64,000 nucleotides of DNA. Source: Gyrodactylus bullatarudis. Lineage: Eukaryota; Platyhelminthes; Monogenea; Gyrodactylidea; Gyrodactylidae. Made by a program: the position numbers and the translations under genes. The stretch spans positions 682,629-746,628 of the forward strand of contig SSNU01000247.1 of the NCBI GenBank assembly GCA_012064415.1, written 5' to 3'. The stretch's first letter is position 1. Every line of letters starts with the position of its first letter. Under the pieces are notes generated by a model that worked only from the letters and a program-made list of their open reading frames with translations, searched no databases and was not told the DNA's origin. This document shows, in pieces, positions 22,682-35,200 of this stretch.

Positions 22682-23410
22682 ATGAGTTGGGTTCCCCTTG
22701 AAAGCGATCCCGATTCCTTCACTAAAGTATTTTTGCGTAATAAACATTATTTCAGTATGCTCGAAGTCTTGGATGTCCAGATAATTTCGAATTCATTGAA
22801 GTTTTCACGTTTGATGACTTGAGTATGATAGAGAAAGCAATAGCCGTAGTTCTCTTGTACCCTCTATCAGACAGATATGGTCATGAAGAACTCATTGAGA
22901 ATTATGCTGAAAAGAATATATTTTTCATGAAGCAGACAGTCTCTAATGCCTGTGGATCGATTGCTATTGTTCATGCATTGGCGAATACAAGAAATGAAAC
23001 AAAAATTGAAATCGATTCTGTTTTAGGCGAGTTTTTGAAGAAAACTGAAGGAAAGAGTATAGAAGAGAAGTCTAAAATTATTGAATCTGGTATTTCTGAT
23101 CTTCATGATCAAACTTCAAAAAAAGGACAGACAACTGTTAGTTTAATTTTTTTCTTGAATGTATCAAACCTAATTGAACATAATCTAGGCTCCTGATCCA
23201 GATGAAAAAACAGATTTGCACTTTATATCTTTATGTAAAATAGGAGATCAAGTTGTCAAACTAGATGGCCGAGAGAAAGGTCCTATATTCATCGCCGATG
23301 CAACAAGCCAGTTGGATTTCGTCAAGAACTCAATTGTCTATATTAAAAGTCTGATTGATAAAAATCCAGGTAATATCAATTTCACCGCCCTTGCGCTTGT
23401 TCCTAATTAA
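22682..23410 (+). CDS. UCHL3: Ubiquitin C-terminal hydrolase, UCHL3 type
   Basis: A cysteine protease that removes small adducts from the ubiquitin C-terminus. Exons 22682-22726, 22756-23136, 23189-23410 sum to 216 codons (215 aa; human UCHL3 230). The N-terminus WVPLESDPDSFTKYARSLG matches the family. All catalytic parts are present: oxyanion Gln75 and nucleophile Cys81 in QTVSNACGS, His153 in DLHFISL, Asp168 in VKLDGREKGP. The crossover loop and C-terminal FTALAL strand are retained. There is no C-terminal extension, which separates it from BAP1 and UCHL5. Introns are 29 and 52 nt. The 15-codon first exon is supported by phase and alignment. Confidence 0.93.
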
Positions 23411-23417
23411 TTATTTT

Positions 23418-23423
23418 AATAAA
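23418..23423 (+). terminator. Poly(A) signal of UCHL3
   Basis: AATAAA 8 bases after the UCHL3 stop codon. A consensus hexamer at a plausible position. Confidence 0.5.
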
Positions 23424-23763
23424 TTTTTATTGCACTTGAGTCTTATAATTACTTTATCAAGAGTTGCTGAAGGATTTATTGTCCTTTTTCAGAAATTACA
23501 GATTCAATTAATCTTAAAATATGTTGACTTCTGGTTCCAGACTGTAAAAGTCTTACATAATCTTTTCTGATTATTCCAAATAATAATTCAAATTTTTTTT
23601 TCTTTATAAAAATATATCTACAAGTATCTTGGTATTATAGCTTGCACTTTAATGGATAGATTAATTCTGAGTTTGATTAAGAAATCTCAGGTCTTGTTAC
23701 AAGACTCTTGTATGAATAGATGAGTTCATAAAAAATTCTTTTATTTTTAATTTGAAGACTAAT
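23424..23763. other. Convergent gap, UCHL3 to POLR3A
   Basis: About 340 bp between two 3' ends. A minus-strand AATAAA (complement of 23740-23745) is placed to serve POLR3A. No gene is visible; a short open frame at 23355-23570 is antisense-like noise extending from the UCHL3 coding end. Confidence 0.5.
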
Positions 23764-26700
23764 TTAGATCAATAAATTCTTCTTGGTTATCTGAAAACTA
23801 TCCTCATAGTTGTAGAGTACATCAATGCAGCCAGTCCCAAGTTTGATAACATTCCCAATAATGATATTCTCTGTGACACCCACCAAGGTATCTTCTTGAG
23901 AATGATAAGCTGCCTCATAAATATGATCACCAGTTCTTTCAAAGGATGCTAAACAGAGGACACTATTCTTAGCCTTGGCCATGCCATCACGCTGATAACC
24001 ATAGACACGTCCCTTGTTTGTCATAAGATCAGCTAACAACATCAAATGCCTTATGTTCAATTCGACACCATGGCCTGCCATGACGCTTTCTAGTTCCTTC
24101 ATTGCTACAATACGAGCAGCCTCAACGCCCAAAACCTCTTCTACCTCAACTATATTATTACTTGTACAGGTTTCGGCAACAACACCAGGTATGCCCATCA
24201 CTTCCTTAAGACGAGGTCCTTCAACAAAGATTTTGTGGCTTCCATCTGTTTCAGATTGTATGACTACTCGTTTCACACCGAGGATACCCTTTACCACTAC
24301 CATTTCAAGGTATTTAATTGCTTGTTCCAATTGGTTCTCTTCTTTTACAAATATTTGTATAGTTTCTTCGCCTGAAAGAATTTTCTATTGGAAAATAATT
24401 AGAAATCAGGTTCATTTGATTTAAAATCTTGTAAAGTTGGTTGATATAAAGTTGGGAATTTATGGTTTTTACGAAAAACTAGGTTTTTTCATAAAAAATT
24501 CGAATTTCCATAGATTTCCAACTTCATATCAACTAGCTTTGAAATGGAAATACTTACAGATATTTTAAACTTTCGAGTACGAGTCTTTTGACTTTCGTTC
24601 AGTGCATAGACGATATCTATAACAGTGATATTTCTACGCTTCATTCTCTTTGTATTTAAATGAACAGCAATGAAAACATTATCTGGAACAATGCACTGTC
24701 TAATACATACAGCAATATCCCCAAGACGTGTAGGCTCAATGAGTAGTTTAACATTACGAGCAAATTCAATGTCGAATGGTTTCGTCAACTGAACAGTTAT
24801 AAGAGGAGTCTTGATATTCTGAACAGCATTAACAATCTCTCGCATTCGAGGAACACCTTGAGTAATACTCATGCTAGCGACACCTGCAAAATGGAATGTT
24901 TTAAGTGTCATTTGTGTGGCAGGTTCACCAACAGATTGACCAGTGATGGCGCCAACAGCTGTACCCGGTTGGATCTTGGCCAATTCAAATTTGCGACAAC
25001 TGACAGCAATGAACTCTTTGAGTTGATCGTCAGAGAGTCCGAGATTCGACTGGGGAACAATCATATTCAGCTTTTTCACATCTTTGACAGATGAAATCAA
25101 TCGTTCTAATGGTTGACAAACTTCCTTCTTGATAAACTCTCTATGGAAAAAAAACAATAAAAATTCATTTTAAACCAAGTAATGAGAAATAAACCAACTT
25201 GATGAAATTCATTAAATATTCTGAATGACCAGCATAGGCCTTTGAGCTGAAGATATCGCCGACTTTTTTCATAATCTCAGAAGGGTTATACCACTTTTTA
25301 GTTTTGTAAGTTATATTAGATTTGATTTTTAAAAGTAACTCTGAGAGGTTTATTGGGAAATCGTTGTTTTCCATTTCGAAAGGATCCAGGCTATCAGCAC
25401 CATACTTGAACTGGACAACATCACATTTGCTATCGCGGACAGTATCATCATAGTTTACGGACAAATCTTCAAGGAACTAAATAAAAAATGCATATTGAAT
25501 GCCTAAAGTATTTAGTATGAAAAGTTTATCAACAAACCTTGACTAGCCTTCTTTGCATGTAGCCAGTATCAGCTGTTTTTACAGCAGTATCTGTCAAACC
25601 TTCACGGCCACTCATTGCATGGAAGAAAAATTCTGGCGGAGTAAGTCCAGAATAGAAACTATTTTCCACGAATCCTTTAGCTTCTGGAGTGACAGATCCC
25701 TTATGAAAATGTACCAAACTTCGACCATCCAGAATGGAAGCTATTCTCTTGCCACCAATAATCTGTTGGCCAACACAAGAAATCATTTGGGAAATATTCA
25801 GGAAAGAACCTTTGGAACCACATTGGGCCATGATAAGAGGTGAATTGTGACTGGCTAATGTTGCTTTGCATGCCGATCCTGCCTGATCTCTAATTTTTGA
25901 TAGTTCTTGACTGAGCAATGACTAATATTAAATCATAATAGAATGTTTAGATATAAATTGAGTGAATAAAATGTCTTAAAATATTCTTAGCTTACCTCCA
26001 ATGTTACTTCCATACTACAACCAGGGGTACACTTGAGGGTGTTTTTTTCATACTGAGCAATGTAATCATCACAGACTTGAAAGCCGGTCTTGATGATTGA
26101 CTGCTTGGCTCTTATTAAACCCTCACTGGGAGTAACATCACCAATTCCTATGGATATACCCCTATGAGCTAAGTAGTACAAACAAATTCGACCAAGTCTC
26201 CAAATGCTATCAGAGCATTGCTCTCCACCATAGTCTTTGATTATTCTATAGAAGATACTATTCTTGCTACCGCTACCAAGGAGTTTTTTGTCCATGCAAC
26301 CAGACAAATGCATTCCATTGTAAATGACAACATCTAAAAAAATGAAATTCAGGAGAATCAAATTTAACAGGAGATAAACATGAACCTACAGCCATCATTG
26401 GGACACATTTCCTCTTGAGAGCCAGAGTAGAAGGATTTGGTTGAACATCTTATGTTTATTGCAGTGCTTTCATCACAATATGGCTGGATAATGTAGCTAA
26501 ATATTTGCTTTCCAGTCCATAATTTCACAGGCTAGAGGAAATAGAATGAATAATTTAGAAGGTTATGAATTACATGAGAAATTGCCGGTTTAACAAGACG
26601 AATGGACCGAGAGTAATGATTATTATTGGAAATGATTTGTGAAATAATCTGATAGGCTTCTTGTTTGCTGAAAAAAGTATCCTTTAGAGTTATTAAATGG

Positions 26701-28618
26701 GCTGCAGTTAGCATATCCTGAAGTGGACTGATCAAAGGCTCGCCATTCTTTGGACTGCAAATATTTTTCAATGACTAATGAAAGACGGAATTTAATCAAC
26801 ATTGAATGATGAAATTAAAATGAATTTATAAGAAAATGTGTAACTTATAGCTGAGCCAATTATGAATAGACTAAATATTTACTTACAGACATAAGATTTT
26901 TCGCTTCAGCCCGAGCTTCTTCATTTTGAGTGAGATGAATGTTCATCTCGTCGCCGTCAAAGTCAGCATTAAATGGCCCACAGCAACTTGGATTAAATCG
27001 AAGTGTACGAAAAGGTTTAACAACAGCCTAAGGAAACTTAAATTAGTAAAGGTAGAACTTACGTTGAAAGCCATAATGGAGACTCGATGAAGGGAAGGCT
27101 GTCGATTGAAGAGTACAATGTCACCATCGATCAGATGTCGCTCAACAATATCGCCAGGTTTAAGAGATGCAGCAACATTCTCCCTAATCATAGGGCTAGC
27201 CAAGAAACGTTTAACAATTTGAGTATTTTGCTGGGTACAGTTCATATTGATGGGTAGGGGCTGGCCAGGCAAGAGAGTAGTTCCTTTATTTGAAATAGAT
27301 GGTTCATTCGATCGATAAATGACAAATAAAGCGCCTGGATGTTTATGAGGACCATTCATAATAAGTTTCTTAAGGAATTCAATATTATGAGATGTAACGC
27401 GTTCTGGATAGGTTAAGAGTTTGGCACAATGTTCTGGTACAGTAACTTGATCAATTCTCATGTTAGGATCAGGAGATATAACAGTTCTAGCTGTATAGTT
27501 GGTTCTTTTACCCAAGAGATTTCCCCGAAAACGACCCATTTTACCACTAAGACGTTGAAGGATACCTCTCATAAATTTGAAATCTGATGTTGGTGGCAGC
27601 CCAGATTGTTGAGAGTTGAGAAGGCGGGCTACTTCAGCGTGAAGATTGTCATTGCAAGCTATGTGATCGATTTCTGAGATATCTCCCTCCATAGTAGCTG
27701 CTTGTGCCAGGATCCATTGATACATTTGAGTTAGATCATCTTCATTGCTAAAGAGAAGTAGTCAAAGAATTATTCCACTTACGTGCCCATTCTTCCTTCA
27801 GATATTACAGAAGGTCTTATAGCATTTGGCGGAACTGGAATTTTATTTAATATTAAACTAGTAGGATCAGAGCCCCACTTTTGATCGTCTGGCATGAGAA
27901 GAAGAACTTTATCCTCAGATGGTATTCTACTGAAAATGTCTAAAACTTCATGTGCACGAATAACTTGAATACCCTTTTCAGCAAGAGGAATATGTTCTGG
28001 TTTCAAATTAATTTTTTTCAAGCGCTCAACATATTCATTCATCCTTTTCACATTCGTACGATATGGTTCATGTGTTAAATAAGAAAGGCTCTTCTTGACA
28101 ATACCATTGACAGCTCCACAGTACGTACATAAATGATTTTTACTAGCCACAGTATGGATGGCCTTGCGAATTGATTTCTTTTGAACATAATCCAAGTTTG
28201 GATTTGAGCATATTTTTATTAAACGGGTTCTAATCTCAAGAGGAATCAAGACTCGTGAGCAATTCTTACAAATTGACTGCATAATTTTGAGTATATGCCA
28301 AATGTAGCCCACATGGAAAATTGGAAAGGGCAGTTCAATATATCCCCAATGACCAATACATGTTGAATAGTCTAAACCACAAGTGACACAGGCATCGTCT
28401 CTTTTGGTAGCTCCAAGTCTTGGATCAAGAAGACCATAGTCAAGCGCTTTCCTTACAGATTTTTCTTGCCCATAAAGAAGACACTTCATGACTTGGACAT
28501 GAGTCATTTGCAAGATATCAGCTTCACTGCATAATTGAAACTTGACAGATTTGCTATAATATTAATAGATGAATTACATTCTTTTCGGGTCATCTGGATT
28601 CCTGAATAATTCCTTCAT
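23764..28618 (-). CDS. POLR3A: RNA polymerase III largest subunit RPC1
   Basis: The catalytic largest subunit of RNA polymerase III, which makes tRNA, 5S and U6 RNA. Exons 28618-28578, 28553-27783, 27747-27063, 27027-26887, 26774-26574, 26531-26390, 26333-25996, 25921-25538, 25476-25199, 25140-24558, 24384-23764 give 1395 codons, 1394 aa against 1390 in human. The clamp zinc site [17 protein letters not shown] and a second site CTYCGAVNG are present. [11 protein letters not shown] precedes the active site [10 protein letters not shown] at 519-528, whose three Asp bind magnesium. The bridge helix follows [18 protein letters not shown], and the trigger loop region contains [14 protein letters not shown]. 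Ten introns range from 24 to 173 nt; the largest holds a TIR repeat at 24433-24540. Pol III identity rests on the closer match to RPC1 than to RPB1 and the lack of a CTD heptad tail. Head-to-head with EXOSC10. Confidence 0.96.
24433..24540. repeat. Short TIR element in POLR3A intron
   Basis: A 108-bp near-palindrome occupying most of the last POLR3A intron (24385-24557). The left arm, AAAGTTGGTTGATATAAAGT at 24433 onwards, pairs with the right arm, whose reverse complement starts AAAGCTAGTTGATATGAAGT (24540 backwards). These ends match the ends of the element at 52400-52816, so it is a short member of the same family. It explains why this intron is longer than its neighbours. Confidence 0.7.
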
Positions 28619-28719
28619 TTCTACTGTATGTTGGATTTAAAATGATAAACTATCAAAACAAAAAATAACCAAGATTATTGTATTCTGCCAGTTTTAATTG
28701 GCATACTTTTCAAAAAAAC
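28619..28719. promoter_or_regulatory. Divergent promoter of POLR3A and EXOSC10
   Basis: 101 bp separate the opposed start codons of two nuclear RNA-metabolism genes. A shared promoter is inferred from spacing; no core element is identified. Confidence 0.5.
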
Positions 28720-31526
28720 ATGAACGACAAGAAGGAAAACGATTCTTCTTCCAATTCCGAGTTATCAGAGTTTGCCTCTGTAAGCTAAATTAACTCATTA
28801 TAGAAAATTCTTCCAACTGTCATGAAATGTATAAGTGTATCGCAGAAGTTGCCTTCTGAAAATACGCCAACATACGTTTACTATAATGATTTTTCTGGGT
28901 ATAGAAAAATAATGCATTCGGCTTCTGTTAAATCCTTGAAAATGTAAATTTATAATTCTTAATAAATTCAGGATTCAAAATTTGTATACATGTATTGGGG
29001 ATGATGTCACTTTCAACAACATTGTGGATCCTAATGAAATTGAGAAAAACTTCAAGCAACTGGTCGACATGAATGATAAAATAATCGATAGCCTCAATCT
29101 AGAAATGGACATAATCGAAAATCCCAATCTAGATAACGAACTCAATAGGAACTACAAATCTCTTTCATATCAAAGTAATACAAATGAAAAGTCCATTACT
29201 CTGTTGTCCGCAAAGAATCTTGTTCGGCCTCAGACATTTTTCAAGTATCCTATAGACAATTCTCATGTTCCTTTTCGACCAAATATTGACGGGCCTTTTG
29301 CTGATACTTCAGAACTAACTGAAACTGATAGTCCAGATTACGAGCATCCTTTTGAAGGGAGAATCTTCAACCTTATTGACAGTTTAAAAGATACAAAAAT
29401 TACTATTGACAAGAATGAATTTCCAAAAAATCTTGACGATACACCACTTGAAAATGTTGATACTCTTGATCAACTTTTAAAGGTTATAACTGACCTGACG
29501 AAGGAAAGTATTATCAGTGTCGACCTGGAACATCATTCATTTAGGTCATTTTTCGGTATTACTTGTCTTATTCAAATTTCAACTCCTGACAAGGATTACA
29601 TTATTGATGCTCTCGCATTGAGGCATGAGCTTTACAGACTAAATCAAATCTTTGCAAACGAAAAAATTATCAAAGTCTTTCATGGCTCCAATTCTGATCT
29701 TCTTTGGCTTCAACGTGATTTTAACGTCTATGTCGTTAACTTATTTGATACTCAGGTTGCTGCAAAGGCTCTAGTCCTGCCAAAGAAATCTTTGGCTTTC
29801 TTGTTAATTCATTACACTAAAGTGGCTACAAATAAAAAATTCCAGCTAGCTGATTGGCGTATACGACCTCTGACCCAGGATATGATCAAATATGCTCGCA
29901 TTGATACTCACTATTTAATCTATATTGCCAAGCAAATGCTGAAAGAATTGTTCGATCAGGGTAACTTGCTGGTAGTTCAAGAAAAATCTAATAAAATGAC
30001 TCTCATAAAGTACATGAAACCCCAGTTTAAACCAGAAGGATTCAAGGATCTCTTTGGCATCAGTTATAACTCGTTTGGCATTCGTAAACATTTTGCAGCC
30101 GAGTCGTTGTACACTTTTAGAGATTCAATTGCTCGCAAAGAAGACGAAAGTGCCTAGTTAGTTTTATCATTCTTATTTAATTTCTAGTTTCGTCATCCCA
30201 GATAAGAATTTGAGAGCTTTAATCGAGCACATGCCCAAAGAAGTCAGTCAAATCCTCTCTATTTGCTCTCCATGTCCACCTCTTGTCCGCAAGTACGCCT
30301 TTGACATTCAAAAAATATTTTTGGATGCATGGGATAAATCTGAAGATGACTTGGTGAGTTGCTTAATCCTCTTTCATTATTCAAATTGAAAATAACTATT
30401 TTCCAAAATTTATCCAGATCAAGTTATCCAAGACAACATGGATAAATCAACAATACGAAATAAATTCGAATGAGAACAACATTGAGTCAAGTAAAATTCA
30501 GTCAAAACTTGTTAATCATATTTTTCGTCCTCATGACAAAACTGTGTATAAAGTCTCTCCGACAGACTCTTGCCGACCAGATTACAAAAATTGTGAGCAG
30601 CACATTTGGCATTCTATAATAAATTTGTCTCTTATTCCTCTCCCCTAATTAGATTCACGTCCAAAGCCATGTTCCAAGTTATCACAGATTGTATTCACCC
30701 AAAATAATCAACATCTCGTAAATTATTACGAAGATCTAATTCAAAAAGTAAGAATTTCCCATTGAAAATATACAAGGAAAGAATATCATCCCTGTCTTTT
30801 CAGCTGGAAGAGTACACCATAAAAGCCAAGGTAAAGTCTACTTCAAAGTATCCATACCAGGCTCCCTCCAATTTTAACGAGACCAAGCAAAGTACAGAAA
30901 CTTCATTTGTCGACCAGAAGAAGACTTTTACAGACCAAGTTATATTTCTTAGTGGGACGCCTATCAGGTCCAAAACTGATCAAAGTCCCATTTCCACCAG
31001 TGCAGTTGTGAATCAAAGTCAGCCTATTCTTGTGGAAAGTGGTGAAGAGGAAGATGATGACAGCGTTATTATTCTGAACGATGATATTTCCTCATCAGCT
31101 TCAGTATCTGCATCAACATCTGGTAAAAAGGTAAAAAGTCATCATTACAGATATTTCGAATTCCCTTCTCAACTCACTAGGCTAGATTTCTTGAAATTGA
31201 TCAAACATCAAAGAGATATCCTCATATTTAGTCATAAAATTTTAATGAATATTTCTTTAAATAAATGACCTTTATGGTTGTCGAAAATGCCGAGCCAATT
31301 TATAATATCAGTGATTTTTCTAATCTTTCTATTCTTGATTTCGACCTGTAACTTCATCTTTTCATAGGCAAAGTTTTCTCGAATCAAGTTGAAAACAAAG
31401 AAAAAGTATCAAGACATAACAGATGATTCCAACAGCGGTAGCCTTCCCAAGTCGAAGAAGTCCAAGCACGCTAACAAATCACATTCCTTTGGCTCGATTC
31501 AGAAACTCTTTTCAGCTTTTGATTGA
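28720..31526 (+). CDS. EXOSC10: Exosome exonuclease EXOSC10 (Rrp6)
   Basis: The nuclear exosome 3'-5' exoribonuclease. Exons 28720-28779, 28804-28943, 28972-30156, 30188-30353, 30418-30592, 30653-30747, 30804-31130, 31368-31526 sum to 769 codons (768 aa; human 885). The PMC2NT domain (YNDFSGYRKIMHSA to KNFKQLVDMND) is N-terminal. The DEDDy exonuclease contains VDLEHHSFRSFFG (D251, E253), HGSNSDLLWLQ (D309) and YARIDTHYLIYI (Y374, D378), with QLADWRIRPL between. An HRDC domain follows (RDSIARKEDESAYFVIPDKN). The C-terminus is lysine- and acid-rich and poorly conserved. Introns are 24, 28, 31, 64, 60, 56 and 237 nt. The first two small exons are supported by phase and by the PMC2NT alignment. 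Placement of the last junction (31131/31367) is plausible but less certain. Confidence 0.93.
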
Positions 31527-31555
31527 ATTATTTACAAACTCAATGAAATTCTTAC

Positions 31556-31561
31556 AATAAA
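31556..31561 (+). terminator. Poly(A) signal of EXOSC10
   Basis: AATAAA 30 bases after the EXOSC10 stop codon; a consensus hexamer at a normal distance. Confidence 0.55.
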
Positions 31562-32234
31562 AGAATATTTTAAAAATGATATATATATTTGCAATTTATT
31601 TGTATTTCCCTGAAAAGTTCGAGTGAGTTTTCCTTTTGATTTCAAGAGTTGATTCATTAGTTCTTATTTGTCTTTCAAATGTTCTTTTTGATCATAATTT
31701 TAGTTAAATATTTTATTAGTATGGGAGGAAGAAGGCATCGAGAAAATCTTTTCATCAATTTTTTTTCCTCAAAGTACATGAAAAATATCCCTCCCTTGTG
31801 ATGTAAAAATACAAGTATAACCAGGGTTATTCCCTTGATGTATAAATTGCCCAACAGAAACGGTTGCCTTGTTTTGCGGTTTAGGTCAAGATAGAATTTT
31901 ATTTTTTAAAGTTCTGCATAGATGCCCTTAAAATAACATGTTTCCCTCTAACGCATGTATTCGTATGACCTTTAGTAGTGCGTAATTTGTTAAAAGTGTT
32001 ATGTAAGGAATACACTGGTGCATCTTTTTGAAGATGAATCAAAATTTCCAACAAAAATGAATGATATCAGCTCTCTCATTAATTAGTAAACCTTTTTTTC
32101 GATTCTAAGCATACTGAACCTCTCGAATGATTTTCATTGGCTTAAAAATCTTGTTGCGTTTTTATTGGTTGTTCATGGCAAAAATGTGTATTCGCATTCA
32201 TACTCTTTGCATTATCTTGCTGAACATTTGCCTG
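31562..32234. other. Intergenic, EXOSC10 to PHLDB
   Basis: About 670 bp of AT-rich sequence in front of the first putative PHLDB coding exon. It may hold an upstream exon or promoter. No recognised motif. Confidence 0.4.
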
Positions 32235-35200
32235 ATGAGTAGTAAGATAAAGACAAATGGTCTCATCATGAACAGGCCCAATGCTTCACGATTCATTTCG
32301 CATACACTCAAATTTCCTATTGTCCATCCATGTGAGTCTGAACCAAAGGTCAATGAAGACGATGAAATTTTGTTTCCATTCTCAAATACAATCGAAAAGT
32401 CTCCATGTCAATTGACCAGTTGTAGTTTGGTAAGTTGAACACTTGTAACTTATAAATGAGAACCTCTGAGCTGAGCCAGAATTATTCATTATTATTGAAC
32501 TATTGTTTCTATTCATAAAATGCTCATCAGATTGATAAATCAATGATCCTTTTATAAGATGAATTTTTTAAAATCAACTTTCAATATATCCAAAATAAGG
32601 TAGAGTTTCTACCTCTCTTTATTTAACTCTTGCTCTTTCTTGTGTGGAATAACCTTGAGTTGGTCTCTCTTTCAACTGGAAGAAATTCTACCTGAATTCT
32701 CTTTCTTGTATTTATTCAATCCAAAGTACATAGTTATTTGAAATAGATTTGATTTCATTTCTTAAGAGTCAATGCTCTTTTCTTCTTCCATGTTCCTGAG
32801 AGATTTTTAAAATTCTTTCATAAAAAGCAATGTTTTTTATAATCGGGCAGTTGTTTCAGATTCATTCATAATTTAATTTTAATTCTTAATTTCAAATTAG
32901 ACCTTGAAAAGGTATAAAATCTTGAAATTTCTCGTTGAATGCTAGGGGGAAAGTCTTTAAGAGAACTAAAACTTTTCATAATATGGCTCTTTGTTCTTGC
33001 CTTTCTTCCGTGTATTAGACGGTAGAATTGCAATTCTATGAAATTCCTCATGTCTACCTTTTAAAAGTCTATTAGTGTTGTCTTTGCACTTGGATATTGA
33101 TACGTTTCCCAATTGATAAACTAATAACTCCTAGATTTTGATTTACGTTAAATTTTATTATTCCACGTGATAATAATCTCATATATAACCTAGCCAGTAG
33201 AAGAATTTTTTCGTGAATACCAACTTGATTAATCCTCTTAGAGCAATAAGAAGACTTTACTCTATGTACCTACCTTGAATCCTAAGACAACATCCGATTA
33301 CATTTGTCAGGAAGCTCTTCTATTCTCTTTTTGATCATTCACTTCCTGATGGAATTGACGAATAATTGTCAGAGATTGGAAGCGCCCCCTCTGAATAAGT
33401 AGGATTTTTCCAACCAAAAAATAATGAGGGAGGAATCGAGTTCACTCTGATTTTCTTTACGGCACACACGGCATAAAAATTAATCCTCCCCCTTTGTTGT
33501 TACACTTTGAACTGATGCTGTTAAGCTAATCTCAATCCTGGATACAATCACAATAAAAAGACTGAAGCCTTCTCCAGAGAAATATCATGCACGCTCCACG
33601 CGATACTCTTGGTTCACTTTGGCTTAGCTAATTTCCAAATTGCATCCTCCTCAAATCTCTCGGATCATTTGACTCCAATTGAATTTCATACCTTCATCTT
33701 TACTCATCCAGATGTTGGAATACTGAAATCCCCCCTTTTTCCTAGTGTTGTAGTGAAAATAAAAAATAATTTGTCCCAATTATTGGTTAGCTTGTGAGAT
33801 TTTTCTCATTTCTGGAAAAAGTTACTGAAACAAAACCGATAAATTTTTTGACATGTAAACAAATCCATCTTTGCTGTGCACTCATTCCCCTCTCCAGATA
33901 ATGATTCATTGAATTTTGTGTACTGATTATGTTTCCAGTTTACCAAATTCCCATGAGGCAAATTATTATTTATTCAAGATCAAATTCTGACTGTATGTAT
34001 CCCTTAAAGTAGTAGTAAAATTCCTATTCACTTTTACAACATTGTAGTAAAGTAGTTCTTTCTTTCGCATGATTCACTGGTCCAAACACACTGGGAGGAT
34101 GATGGATAGACAGACACCTCTATAAAAAAAACACATGCCCCTTCACGTAAAGGATCAATACTTTAACAGATATATATTGTACACAAAAATATTGTCCTAT
34201 GCCTGGTGTATCTAATACTTAGTACTTGTATATTCATTCTGGATAATTTATGAATGATTCTCACAGAATGGAATGACTCGATAGCTTTTTCGTTTTTTCT
34301 TTATTAATCATTCTTTTTCAAGTTACTGTTCCTTTCAATCTGTCTCTCTGTGGTAGACAACTGTGAATAAATATACTGGTTTCCAATTATATTATGGTGT
34401 GTATTGTGTGTCTATGGGTTGGAAAGTTAATACGTCATCATCTATCCGTCTTTCCCTCATTTTTGCTTAGAACGAGAATTAAATTTTATAAATTGAACTA
34501 ATTAAAGTTGAATTTTTAATTGCTGATGGGAAAATTAATTTATCATTTCCCTACAATCCTACACAATACCCATATTGTCTTGAATGCTACTATCTGTGCA
34601 CTGAAATATTCATTGAGCATCAAGTTGTCTATCTAATGGCTTCTTATTATTATAAATAATGATGATTCTATAGTCTCTGTACTTGATTTGTTTTACTCGT
34701 CTCTCACAGACGTAGTTATGCTTTTCAATTCAATGGCCCAGTTAAAAGAGACACCACCGAATAAGTTGGCAATAATTCAGACTTGGTAATTTATGATTGA
34801 TCGGCTATATCATTCATCGAAGCAATGGTTCTCTCTTGAAAAGTAATCTTTAGGATTAAAGAATAAAAAGGGATTAACTTGGGAAAATTAATCAATTTTA
34901 TTTGTTTCCTTTCTCTCTCCGAAATTTTCTACCCGGGAAATTGAGTAGATAATTACTCTCTTAATCTGTCGGTTCATAAAAGGACTCCAGAGCACATTTT
35001 TAGAGTGCAGAAAAAAGTTAAATCTTGCACTTGGCTAAGATGTCTTTTTACTTCACTCTCCTAGAGAAAGTTATTATCAACAAGTCTCTCTTGCTAAACT
35101 CTCTTTGCCAGATTCATCCTAAAGTACTTGAGTGAATTCTTTGAGAAAAATATTTAAGCTTTGAGTGGTATACTTCTTCCAGCCCCATTGTCTACCATTG

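Noticed and set aside
33609..33797. 62-codon frame in the large PHLDB intron
   Set aside because: No similarity to PHLDB and no phase-compatible splice pair found.
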